A program made the translations under genes and the position numbers. A stretch of DNA of 5,963 bases from contig JBFWQM010000293.1 of the NCBI GenBank assembly GCA_050249455.1, forward strand, positions 1 through 5,963. The letters are read 5' to 3'. The notes beneath the pieces were generated by a model, which was given only the letters and a program-made list of their open reading frames with translations, was not told the origin of the DNA and did not search any database. Below, in pieces: positions 1 through 5,273 of the stretch; position 1 is the first letter of the stretch, and each line of letters starts with the position of its first letter. This DNA comes from JBFWQM01 sp050249455 (lineage in GTDB: Bacteria; Pseudomonadota; Alphaproteobacteria; MPNO01; VGEU01).

Positions 1-712
1 GGCTGGAGGCGATCACCGCCACCTTCGCCGGCCCGCCGCGGTAGCGCCCCATGAGCGCCAGCGCGAAATCGGTCAGCACCTGGTCGGCGCCCAGCATGTT
101 GAGCACCCGCCCGAACAGCACGAACGCGAGCACGACGCCGATGGCGACGTTGATCGGCAGGCCCAGCAGCCCGTTGGTGTCGAGATAGAGGTAGGCGAAC
201 AGGCGGGCCCATTCCGTGCTCGGCGCCTTGAAGACGCCGGGAAACAGGTGCGAATAGCGCGTGTACAGGATGAACGCGATCGCCAGGATCACCAGCGACC
301 AGCCCGACAGCCGGCGCGACATCTCCAGCGCCAGCACCACGGCGATGGCGCCGAAGATCCAGCGGTCCGGCGTGGTCGCCGCCAGGCTGCGCAGCAGCAC
401 CGGGTAATGGACCACGACGTAGAGCGCCGCGGCGAGCGCGGCGGCGGCTGCCACCCAGTCGTACCACGGTACGACGTCGCCGCGTTCGCGGCGGTGCGCC
501 TTCACGGCAATGAAGCCGGCCGCGATCCCCAGCCCGAACATCAGAGCAAGGAACTGCTCCTTGAAGAGCGCCCAGCCGAATGACCGGTGCAGCTCCGTCG
601 CCCACATCGCGCCCAGCACGGTGATCGCCGCCATCAGCGTGTGCGCCAGACGGCGCGGCGCGCCGTCGAGGCGGCGATAGCGACCGGCGGTGGCGCCGGT
701 GTCGTCGGTCAT
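1..712 (-). CDS. TRAP transporter fused permease subunit (DctQM-type), N-terminal part, cut by left window edge
   Basis: Inner-membrane permease of a TRAP (tripartite ATP-independent periplasmic) transporter in which the small and large membrane subunits are fused; such proteins move a solute delivered by a periplasmic receptor using an ion gradient. I translated bases 712 to 2 on the minus strand and found 237 uninterrupted codons; the rest lies outside the window. Hydrophobic segments lie at about residues 22-40, 52-70, 85-107, 117-130, 137-150 and 182-203. Residues 181-237 carry the family's typical stretch, with GLLGLPINVAIGVVLAFVLF followed by a GRYRGGPAKVAVIASS segment, which is the basis for the family call. 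The ATG at 710-712 is the only plausible start: an in-frame TGA lies upstream and no other ATG falls between; the ribosome binding site is weak. It is divergent from the TAXI receptor gene at 825, which is very probably its partner. The substrate is unknown. Confidence 0.9.
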   Translation of the reverse strand, partial: MTDDTGATAGRYRRLDGAPRRLAHTLMAAITVLGAMWATELHRSFGWALFKEQFLALMFGLGIAAGFIAVKAHRRERGDVVPWYDWVAAAAALAAALYVVVHYPVLLRSLAATTPDRWIFGAIAVVLALEMSRRLSGWSLVILAIAFILYTRYSHLFPGVFKAPSTEWARLFAYLYLDTNGLLGLPINVAIGVVLAFVLFGRVLNMLGADQVLTDFALALMGRYRGGPAKVAVIASS

Positions 713-824
713 TGCAAGGTTGCCGGTCGGCTTGGGCTGTTCTTGTCGGAGCGCGCGAACATCAGCTTGTCTTCATTAGTAGCCTATGAATTATGGAAGG
801 ACGAGAACTCAGGGGAGGCCAGGT
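713..824. promoter_or_regulatory. Divergent intergenic control region between the TRAP permease and TAXI receptor genes
   Basis: These 112 bases separate two divergent transporter genes, so both promoters should lie here. The most AT-rich part of the neighbourhood is at about 770-796. Within it, TTCAT (772-776) and ATGAA (786-790) form a 5-bp inverted repeat with a 9-base spacer, a possible operator half-site pair. For the plus strand, TTGTCT (767-772) with AATTAT (789-794) at 16-bp spacing is a weak sigma70-like candidate. I found no good -35/-10 pair for the minus strand. The regulatory role rests mainly on gene arrangement; the individual boxes are guesses. Confidence 0.4.
811..818 (+). 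promoter_or_regulatory. Ribosome binding site that decides the TAXI receptor start
   Basis: AGGGGAGG is a strong Shine-Dalgarno match ending 6 bases before the ATG at 825. It lies inside the reading frame that would begin at an earlier ATG (786). It therefore favours the 825 start, which also places a normal signal peptide at the very N terminus. Confidence 0.75.
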
Positions 825-1820
825 ATGACGCAAGTGCGTTGGTTCTTTGCAGCCGCTGCAATGCTGGCGGGCTTGCTCGCGACGACGGCGCGTGCGGCGG
901 ACACGCCGCTGGTATTCACGACCGACCAGGCGGGCAGCACGACGAATGCTTCCGCCAACGTCATCGCCTCGCTGGTCAGCCAGCGCTCGCCGATCCAGGT
1001 GCGCGTGCGCGCCTACACCGGACCCGAAGCGTGGTTCCCCGAGGTAAATGCCGGCCGCGCCCAGCTCGGCCTCCATTTCAGTTCCAGCATCTGGATGGCG
1101 TACAACAAGATCGACACGGAACTGCATACCCGCAACATCCGCCTGCTGCGATCCTCGCGCGGCACCCAGATGCTCGGCTTCATGGTGCGAAGCGATTCGC
1201 CGGTCCGCGCCGTTGCCGACCTGAAGGGCAGGCGCGTCACGGCCGACTTCGGCGGCCAGCCGGCGATGCGGCGGATGAGCACCGGCGGCCTGGCCGCCTA
1301 CGGCATGACCTATGCCGACGTGACGCCGGTGCCGGTGGTCAACGTGGTCGACGCGGTGGAGGCGGTGGTCGATGGCCGCGCCGACGCGAGCTGGGGCCTG
1401 ACCACCATGCCGGTGGTGCGCCAGGGGCACCAGAAGGTCGGCCTGCGGTTCATGCCCTTCGACGCGACGCCGGAGCGGCTGGCCGCCTTCCGCGCAAAGG
1501 CCTTTCCCGGCGCGGTGTGGGCGACGGTCGTGGAAGACAACGAATGGGCGCCCAAGGGCGGCACCATGGTGACCCAGGAGGCCGCGATGATCTGCCACGC
1601 CGGCCTGCCGGACGACGTCGTGACCGCGATCCTCGCGACCCTGTGGGAGCACGAGGACGCGCTGGTCCGGGCCAACCCGTCGGTGCGCGGCTACACCAAC
1701 AACCACGCGGTGACTGAGATCCCGGCCGCGCCCTATCACCCGGCCGCGATCGCCTTCTACAAGGCCAAGGGCATCTGGACCGATGCCGCGGACGCGGCGC
1801 AGCGCGCGTTCGGGAACTGA
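825..1820 (+). CDS. TAXI-family TRAP transporter solute-binding protein (periplasmic receptor)
   Basis: Periplasmic receptor that captures a solute and hands it to a TRAP permease, probably the divergent fused permease at 712-1. The product is 331 aa, the usual size for TAXI receptors. Residues 1-24 form a classical Sec signal peptide: MTQVRW, a hydrophobic Ala/Leu core, then an A-R-A cleavage box before ADTPLVF. The mature protein opens with a beta-strand/Gly-Ser segment (FTTDQAGSTTNASANVIASL), a second strand (IQVRVRAYTGPEAWFPEV), then N-A-G-R-A-Q-L-G-L. This is the TAXI pattern in which an N-terminal ligand loop is followed by a 'G-x-A-x-L-G' element. Later come VRAVADLKGRRV, matching the 'dLkGkrV' motif of these receptors, and a PYHPAAIAFYKAKGIW tail, also typical. 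The 825 start is preferred over the in-frame ATG at 786 because of the ribosome binding site at 811-818 and the signal peptide. TAXI ligands vary (glutamate and other organic acids are known), so no substrate is assigned. Confidence 0.9.
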   Translation: MTQVRWFFAAAAMLAGLLATTARAADTPLVFTTDQAGSTTNASANVIASLVSQRSPIQVRVRAYTGPEAWFPEVNAGRAQLGLHFSSSIWMAYNKIDTELHTRNIRLLRSSRGTQMLGFMVRSDSPVRAVADLKGRRVTADFGGQPAMRRMSTGGLAAYGMTYADVTPVPVVNVVDAVEAVVDGRADASWGLTTMPVVRQGHQKVGLRFMPFDATPERLAAFRAKAFPGAVWATVVEDNEWAPKGGTMVTQEAAMICHAGLPDDVVTAILATLWEHEDALVRANPSVRGYTNNHAVTEIPAAPYHPAAIAFYKAKGIWTDAADAAQRAFGN

Positions 1821-1842
1821 CCGGGATAACCCTGGACTCCAA

Positions 1843-1873
1843 GCGGTCGGCGGACCATTGTGCCGCCGATCGC
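1843..1873 (+). repeat. Strong 11-bp inverted repeat (hairpin) between the TAXI receptor and parvulin genes
   Basis: GCGGTCGGCGG (1843-1853) and CCGCCGATCGC (1863-1873) are complementary over 11 positions, one being a G-U pair in RNA, around a 9-base loop (accattgtg). The hairpin starts 22 bases after the receptor stop and ends 10 bases before the parvulin ribosome binding site. No U-run follows, so it is not a standard intrinsic terminator. It could be an mRNA-stabilising or processing hairpin, part of a factor-dependent terminator, or one copy of a dispersed palindromic repeat. Confidence 0.6.
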
Positions 1874-1883
1874 CACACCAGCC

Positions 1884-1889
1884 GGAGAG
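1884..1889 (+). promoter_or_regulatory. Ribosome binding site of the parvulin gene
   Basis: GGAGAG lies 7 bases before the ATG at 1897. It decides between this start and an in-frame upstream ATG at 1783, which lies inside the TAXI receptor gene and would add 38 residues unlike a parvulin. Confidence 0.7.
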
Positions 1890-1896
1890 ACTGCCC

Positions 1897-2217
1897 ATGG
1901 CCGATTCCGTCCGCGCGTCGCACATCCTGCTGATGTATCAGGGTTCCATGCGCTCGACCGCCAGCCGTTCGAAGGACGAGGCGCTGCAGCTCGCCGGCGA
2001 GCTCGAGGCGGCGCTGGGCAACGGCGGCGACTTCGCCGAACTGGCGCGCGAGCATTCGGATTGCCCGTCGAGCCGGCAGGGCGGCGACCTCGGCCAGTTC
2101 GGCCGCGGCATGATGGTCGGCCCGTTCGAGGATGCGGCCTTCGGGCTCGGGGTCGGCGAGACCTCGGGGATCGTCGAAACGCCGTTCGGCTATCACCTGA
2201 TCCACCGGACCGCCTGA
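1897..2217 (+). CDS. Small stand-alone parvulin-type peptidyl-prolyl cis-trans isomerase, Pin1-like
   Basis: Catalyses cis/trans isomerisation of peptide bonds before proline, assisting folding or conformational switching. The 106-aa product is a single parvulin domain with no signal peptide or membrane segment, so it should act in the cytosol. Parvulin landmarks run in order: R-A-S-H-I-L-L (His9), K-D-E-A-L (26-30), DFAELAREHSDCPSS (45-59, with Cys56), QGGDLGQFGRGMM (61-73), PFEDAAF (76-82) and GYHLIHRT (98-105, His100). By my by-eye alignment with human Pin1, His9, Cys56, Met73, Phe77 and His100 match Pin1 His59, Cys113, Met130, Phe134 and His157. All core catalytic-pocket residues are therefore present. 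The loop after His9 (GSMRSTASRSKDEA) carries Arg19 and Arg24, where Pin1 has its basic phosphate-binding patch. The WW domain of Pin1 is absent. It lies 76 bp downstream of the TAXI receptor on the same strand, so read-through is possible, but no functional link is evident. Confidence 0.93.
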   Translation: MADSVRASHILLMYQGSMRSTASRSKDEALQLAGELEAALGNGGDFAELAREHSDCPSSRQGGDLGQFGRGMMVGPFEDAAFGLGVGETSGIVETPFGYHLIHRTA

Positions 2218-2292
2218 CGCGGCCGTCCCGGACCGCGGCGGCCGGCGGCGCGGCGGCATTGGCAGCGCGCCGCGGCCGCGACGGGCGGGTCC

Positions 2293-2311
2293 TCCGACAA
2301 GATCCGACAAG
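2293..2311 (+). repeat. 9-bp tandem direct repeat TCCGACAAG
   Basis: TCCGACAAG occurs at 2293-2301 and again at 2303-2311, separated by a single A, giving a 10-bp period. That is about one helical turn, so the two copies face the same side of the DNA, as protein-binding half-sites often do. It may equally be chance in a GC-rich spacer. Confidence 0.5.
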
Positions 2312-2346
2312 TATCGCGTCCGGCCCGGATCGGGGCGCCCTGAACG

Positions 2347-2364
2347 GCCGGTCTCCGGACCGGC
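2347..2364. repeat. Perfect 7-bp inverted repeat, GCCGGTC/GACCGGC
   Basis: GCCGGTC (2347-2353) and GACCGGC (2358-2364) form a perfect stem around the 4-base loop TCCG. It lies 130 bp downstream of the parvulin stop and is not followed by a U-run. It could be a factor-dependent terminator hairpin or an operator just upstream of the candidate promoter of the next gene. Confidence 0.45.
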
Positions 2365-2384
2365 GGGAATTGTCATGACTCGCA

Positions 2385-2398
2385 AGCCTATTTAGGCT
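2385..2398. repeat. Short 5-bp inverted repeat AGCCT/AGGCT around an AT loop
   Basis: AGCCT (2385-2389) and AGGCT (2394-2398) pair around ATTT, 38 bases before the ATG at 2437. Its right arm overlaps the speculative -10 box at 2393-2398, so it could be an operator or a 5' leader hairpin. It is short enough to be coincidence. Confidence 0.3.
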
Positions 2399-2436
2399 GA
2401 CCGCCGGGCTTTACGTCCTCGGTATCGAAGACCTGA

Positions 2437-3621
2437 ATGCAAGTGAAACCCGCAACGCGCCGCTGGGACGCCGGGCTGTTGCCGCTCCTGACGCGGCGGC
2501 CGGACCAGACCGCATTCCTTGCGTTCTGCATCCTGTCGGCCGCCCTCTTCCTGCTCGAACCGTCGTGGCGCCGGTTCCTGTCGCATCTCCTGCTGCTGCC
2601 GACCGTGTTCATCCTGGCCGACCGCGCCCTGGTGCGTTCGATCCTGCGCGAACCGCTGTTCGTCGCCCTGGGCGTCTGGGGCGGCTACCTCCTGGCGGTC
2701 ACGTTCATCTGCGGTCCGCCCGAGATCTTCCGCGCCTTCGACATGCTGCGGCACTTCGTGCTGATCCTGTGCTTCGTCGTCATCGCGGCCTACCTGACCG
2801 CCAGCCGCGAGGATTTCCCGACCGATTTTTCCAAGGTTGCGCTGTCGGCGGCGGGTTTGGGCGCGGCGGCATCGGTCGCGATGTTCGTCGGCGGCGACGA
2901 TGCGCGCCTGTTCCCGGTCGCGATGGGGCGCGAGCTCCTGGACGGCACCATGATGTACGGCGGCGCGGTCGCGCTCGGGATGGCGTTCCTGTACAGGTCC
3001 GGCCGCCGCAACCTTTGGCGCATCGCCGCCGTCATCGCCTGCCTCGCGCTCGTCCTTGTCCTGCTTGCCTTGGCCCAGGCCCGCGGCGCCGTGGCCGCGC
3101 TGGTCGTCGCCGCGATCGTGCTCGCGCTCCTCGGCCGCGGACGGGTCGGAGCGGCGATCGCGCTGGCCGTGACGCTCACGGCCATCGTCATCTCGTTCAC
3201 GGACCTCGCCGACTTCTATGGCCGGCTCGATTCCTACCGGCTGATGATCTGGAGCGAGGCGATGCGGATCATCGGCGAGCGTCCGGTCTTCGGCTATGGC
3301 ATCACCGCCCGGCTGGAGTTCGGCACGCTGCCCCAGGGCCAGCGGATCTATGATCCCCACAGCATTTTTGTCGCGAACCAGATCTACGGTGGGTTGGTCG
3401 GCAGCCTGCTGCTGGCGGCGTTGCTCGCGGTCTTTGCCTGGAGGGCGCTCTCGTCCTTCCGGGCATCGGGCGACCCGACGGCCGTGGCGCTCATGGTGTT
3501 CGGGCTGGTGAATGGAATGACCCACGGCTATACGCTAATCTCGGGCGCCAACCAGTTCTGGCTCGTGTACTTTCTGCCGATCGGCCTGGTCATCGGGATG
3601 CAAGTGCGGTCGGGCCGTTAG
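2437..3621 (+). CDS. O-antigen ligase/polymerase family (Wzy_C-type) integral membrane protein
   Basis: Members of this family transfer polyprenyl-linked glycan to an acceptor (lipid A core for WaaL) or polymerise it (Wzy), at the periplasmic face of the inner membrane. The product is 394 aa with about 10-12 hydrophobic segments, roughly at residues 24-41, 47-63, 74-93, 103-121, 134-151, 169-186, 194-231 (two), 237-254, 314-334, 346-364 and 371-389. The family core is clear: L-A-Q-A-R-G-A (212-218, conserved Arg216), then a long hydrophilic loop at 256-313. That loop holds R-L-D-S-Y-R-L-M-I-W (263-272), E-R-P-V-F-G-Y-G (281-288) and D-P-H-S-I-F (307-311, His308). Arg and His at these positions are the conserved functional residues of the ligase family. 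The start is firm: an in-frame TGA directly precedes the ATG. The Shine-Dalgarno is weak (GAAG, 2427-2430). The PAP2 phosphatase follows 102 bp downstream. Ligase and polymerase cannot be told apart from sequence alone. Confidence 0.87.
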   Translation: MQVKPATRRWDAGLLPLLTRRPDQTAFLAFCILSAALFLLEPSWRRFLSHLLLLPTVFILADRALVRSILREPLFVALGVWGGYLLAVTFICGPPEIFRAFDMLRHFVLILCFVVIAAYLTASREDFPTDFSKVALSAAGLGAAASVAMFVGGDDARLFPVAMGRELLDGTMMYGGAVALGMAFLYRSGRRNLWRIAAVIACLALVLVLLALAQARGAVAALVVAAIVLALLGRGRVGAAIALAVTLTAIVISFTDLADFYGRLDSYRLMIWSEAMRIIGERPVFGYGITARLEFGTLPQGQRIYDPHSIFVANQIYGGLVGSLLLAALLAVFAWRALSSFRASGDPTAVALMVFGLVNGMTHGYTLISGANQFWLVYFLPIGLVIGMQVRSGR

Positions 3622-3723
3622 GATCCGATCCGCGTACGCCGCCCGTCCCGGTCGACGTCCGCTCCCGACCCGGCCGGTCGATCCCCGGCCCCGAACGCGC
3701 AGTTTCACTGAGCCGCCGAACCG
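3622..3723. other. Spacer between the O-antigen-ligase-like and PAP2 genes
   Basis: A 102-bp GC-rich spacer without an ORF. It contains small dyads: GGATC/GATCC straddling 3621-3631, the 8-bp palindrome GCGTACGC (3632-3639), and CGACC/GGTCG (3666-3680). None is followed by a U-run and none looks like a full intrinsic terminator. Whether the two flanking genes share a transcript cannot be decided from this. Confidence 0.3.
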
Positions 3724-4404
3724 ATGATCGTGTCCTACCTCCGCTGGTCCGTGGTCGTGTTCGCCATAACGGCGGCCAGCGTGGCTTGGCTCGACGAGCC
3801 GATCGCGCGGTATTTCCATGACTCGTGGGGCGGCACGCCGCTGTTCGCGGTGTTCCACACGATCACCGACCTCGGCCGGGCGACCGCCTATATCGTGATC
3901 GCGCTGGCGGTGATCCTGATCTGCCGCGCGGGCGAACGGATGGGCCGCTTGCGGTCCATCGCCCTGCGGATCCGGCCCTGCGAGCGTGCGGCCCTGTGCG
4001 TGCTCGGCTCGCTGGCCGCATCCGGCCTGGTCGTCAACGTCCTGAAGCCGGTGTTCGGCCGCACCCGGCCGCGGGAGCTGTTCGCGGGCGGCGATTTCGG
4101 CTTCTCGCCCTTCGCCTTCGACTTCCATCACCTGAATTCGTTCCCGTCCGGCCATGCGCAGACGATCTGGGCGGTGTTCGCGGTGCTGATGATCCTGCAC
4201 CCGCGGTGGCGATGGTGGTTCGCGGGCGTGGCGGTCGCGGTGAGCGCGAGCCGCGTCCTGATCGCGGCGCACTTTCTCGGCGACGTCATCGCCGGCGCCT
4301 GGTTCGGCTTCCTCGGCGCCGTGCTGGCGTGCGCGATCGCCGAATCGCGCGGACGGATCGCCGGGGGCCCCCACGACGCCGGCCAGGCGCCCGTGGCCCG
4401 CTAG
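3724..4404 (+). CDS. PAP2-family membrane phosphatase (lipid phosphate/undecaprenyl pyrophosphate type)
   Basis: Hydrolyses a phosphate from a lipid phosphate or pyrophosphate at the membrane; likely substrates in this family are undecaprenyl pyrophosphate, lipid A phosphates or phosphatidylglycerophosphate. All three PAP2 signature motifs are intact in the 226-aa product: K-x6-R-P at 108-116 (KPVFGRTRP), P-S-G-H at 141-144 and S-R-x5-H-x3-D at 176-187. The catalytic residues His144, Arg177, His183 and Asp187 are therefore present. Hydrophobic segments lie at about 8-23, 54-68, 86-106, 145-159, 164-178 and 186-204, the usual six-helix layout with the active site on one membrane face. The ribosome binding site before the ATG at 3724 is weak. 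The gene follows the O-antigen-ligase-like gene on the same strand, which fits polyprenyl carrier recycling or lipid A modification (inference). It converges with the PPK2 gene, leaving only 15 bp between stops and no visible intrinsic terminator. Confidence 0.9.
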   Translation: MIVSYLRWSVVVFAITAASVAWLDEPIARYFHDSWGGTPLFAVFHTITDLGRATAYIVIALAVILICRAGERMGRLRSIALRIRPCERAALCVLGSLAASGLVVNVLKPVFGRTRPRELFAGGDFGFSPFAFDFHHLNSFPSGHAQTIWAVFAVLMILHPRWRWWFAGVAVAVSASRVLIAAHFLGDVIAGAWFGFLGAVLACAIAESRGRIAGGPHDAGQAPVAR

Positions 4405-4419
4405 GACGTCACCGGCTGT

Positions 4420-5247
4420 TCACGGCGCGCCGTCGCCGTCCTTGACCAGCCGGGCGACGTCGAGGCCCAGGACCTCGCGCGCCGCCCGCGCGACGTCCGG
4501 GTCGAGCTCGGGCGGCTCCAGGGGCAGTCGGTCGGCCAGCGCGGCGGTGACGTGCTGCAGCACGGCGACCCTCGCATAGTGCTTGTCGTCGGCGGCGATC
4601 ACGGTCCACGGCGACGCCTCGGTCGAGGTGCGGACCAGCATCTCCTCGATCGCGGTGGTGTAGGCGCGGCGGTGGCTGCTGTTGCGGATGTCGCCGGCGG
4701 TGATCTTCCAGCGCTTGTAGCGGTCGCGGATGCGTTCCTCGAAGCGCTGGCGCTGCTCGGCCGCGCTGACGTGCAGGAACAGCTTGACGATGCGCACGCC
4801 GTCGTCGTTCAGCATCCGCTCGAAGTCGTTGATCTCGCCGTAGGCGCGCGACCAAGCCGGCTTCTCGGCCAGCCGCTCGACCCGCTCCACCAGCACGCGG
4901 CCGTACCACGACCGGTCGAAGATCGCGATCGTGCCCGGCTCCGGCAGGCGCTGCCAGAACCGGTAGAGATAATGCCGGCCCTGCTCGTGGTCCTCCGGCG
5001 GGCCGATCGGCCAGACCTTGTAGTGGCGCGGCTCCAGGTCGGCTGTCATGCGCTTGATCGCGCCGCCCTTGCCGGCGGCATCCCACCCCTCGAGGACCAC
5101 GATGGCGCGCCGCCGCAGCCGCACGTAGGCCAGCAGCACGCGGCGCATCTGGAACGACAACTCGTGCAGCCGCGCGTCGGACTCCGCCTTCTTCATCCGC
5201 GGACCGTCCTCGAAGTCGTCGAGGCGCGGGCGCTTCTTCCTGGTCAT
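4420..5247 (-). CDS. ppk2: Polyphosphate kinase 2 family protein (PPK2)
   Basis: Soluble kinase that transfers phosphate between inorganic polyphosphate and a nucleotide, usually regenerating NDP/NTP from polyphosphate. The 275-aa product is a single PPK2 domain. Walker A is E-G-W-D-A-A-G-K-G-G (53-62, Lys60), and Walker B/active loop is F-D-R-S-W-Y-G-R (110-117, Asp111). The FLHVSAAEQRQRFEERIRD stretch (157-175) and the lid R-Y-K-R-W-K-I-T (176-183) are family hallmarks. Its one-domain length fits the short PPK2 enzymes rather than the tandem-domain form; preference for AMP, ADP or GDP cannot be read reliably. Start choice: the ATG at 5247 gives the usual basic N terminus (MTRKKRPRLDDFEDG) and has a GGGGG tract 5 bases upstream. 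An in-frame ATG at 5274 would add nine residues (MAGALSGAA) and overlap the amidohydrolase stop by one base (TGATG), a layout typical of translational coupling. Either way it is probably co-transcribed with the amidohydrolase. Confidence 0.93.
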   Translation of the reverse strand: MTRKKRPRLDDFEDGPRMKKAESDARLHELSFQMRRVLLAYVRLRRRAIVVLEGWDAAGKGGAIKRMTADLEPRHYKVWPIGPPEDHEQGRHYLYRFWQRLPEPGTIAIFDRSWYGRVLVERVERLAEKPAWSRAYGEINDFERMLNDDGVRIVKLFLHVSAAEQRQRFEERIRDRYKRWKITAGDIRNSSHRRAYTTAIEEMLVRTSTEASPWTVIAADDKHYARVAVLQHVTAALADRLPLEPPELDPDVARAAREVLGLDVARLVKDGDGAP

Positions 5248-5273
5248 CGCGGCCCCCGAGAGAGCGCCTGCCA

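Larger units (their letters stand above)
2218..2436. other. Intergenic region upstream of the O-antigen-ligase-like gene
   Basis: These 219 bases hold no credible gene. The first half is extremely GC-rich, with a weak stem just after the parvulin stop (GCGG 2219-2222 with CCGC 2233-2236) and no U-run. Further on are a 9-bp tandem direct repeat (2293-2311) and two short inverted repeats (2347-2364 and 2385-2398). A speculative plus-strand promoter is TTGTCA (2370-2375) with TAGGCT (2393-2398) at 17-bp spacing; the -35 is good and the -10 poor. The length and a local drop in GC near 2366-2394 suggest the following gene has its own promoter. Confidence 0.35.

Noticed and set aside
587..1717. Plus-strand open frame (376 codons) overlapping the permease start and the TAXI receptor
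   Set aside because: It crosses the divergent intergenic region, lies in the wrong frame of the receptor gene, and encodes a low-complexity Arg/Gly/Ala-rich product without a ribosome binding site.
762..1925. Long minus-strand open frame (387 codons) opposite the TAXI receptor gene
   Set aside because: It is antisense to a gene with a clear signal peptide and family motifs. Its translation is rich in Arg, His, Gly and Ala with no recognisable domain, as expected of a shadow frame in GC-rich DNA.
2219..2236. Intrinsic terminator directly after the parvulin gene
   Set aside because: Only a 4-bp GC stem with a large loop can be drawn, and no U-run follows.
2392..3525. Minus-strand open frame (377 codons) opposite the O-antigen-ligase-like gene
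   Set aside because: The product is an Arg/Asp/Glu/Gln-rich string that mirrors the codons of a hydrophobic membrane protein. The plus-strand reading has family motifs and membrane segments.
3535..4374. Minus-strand open frame (279 codons) opposite the PAP2 gene
   Set aside because: Antisense to a PAP2 protein with all three catalytic motifs intact; the antisense product has no recognisable features.
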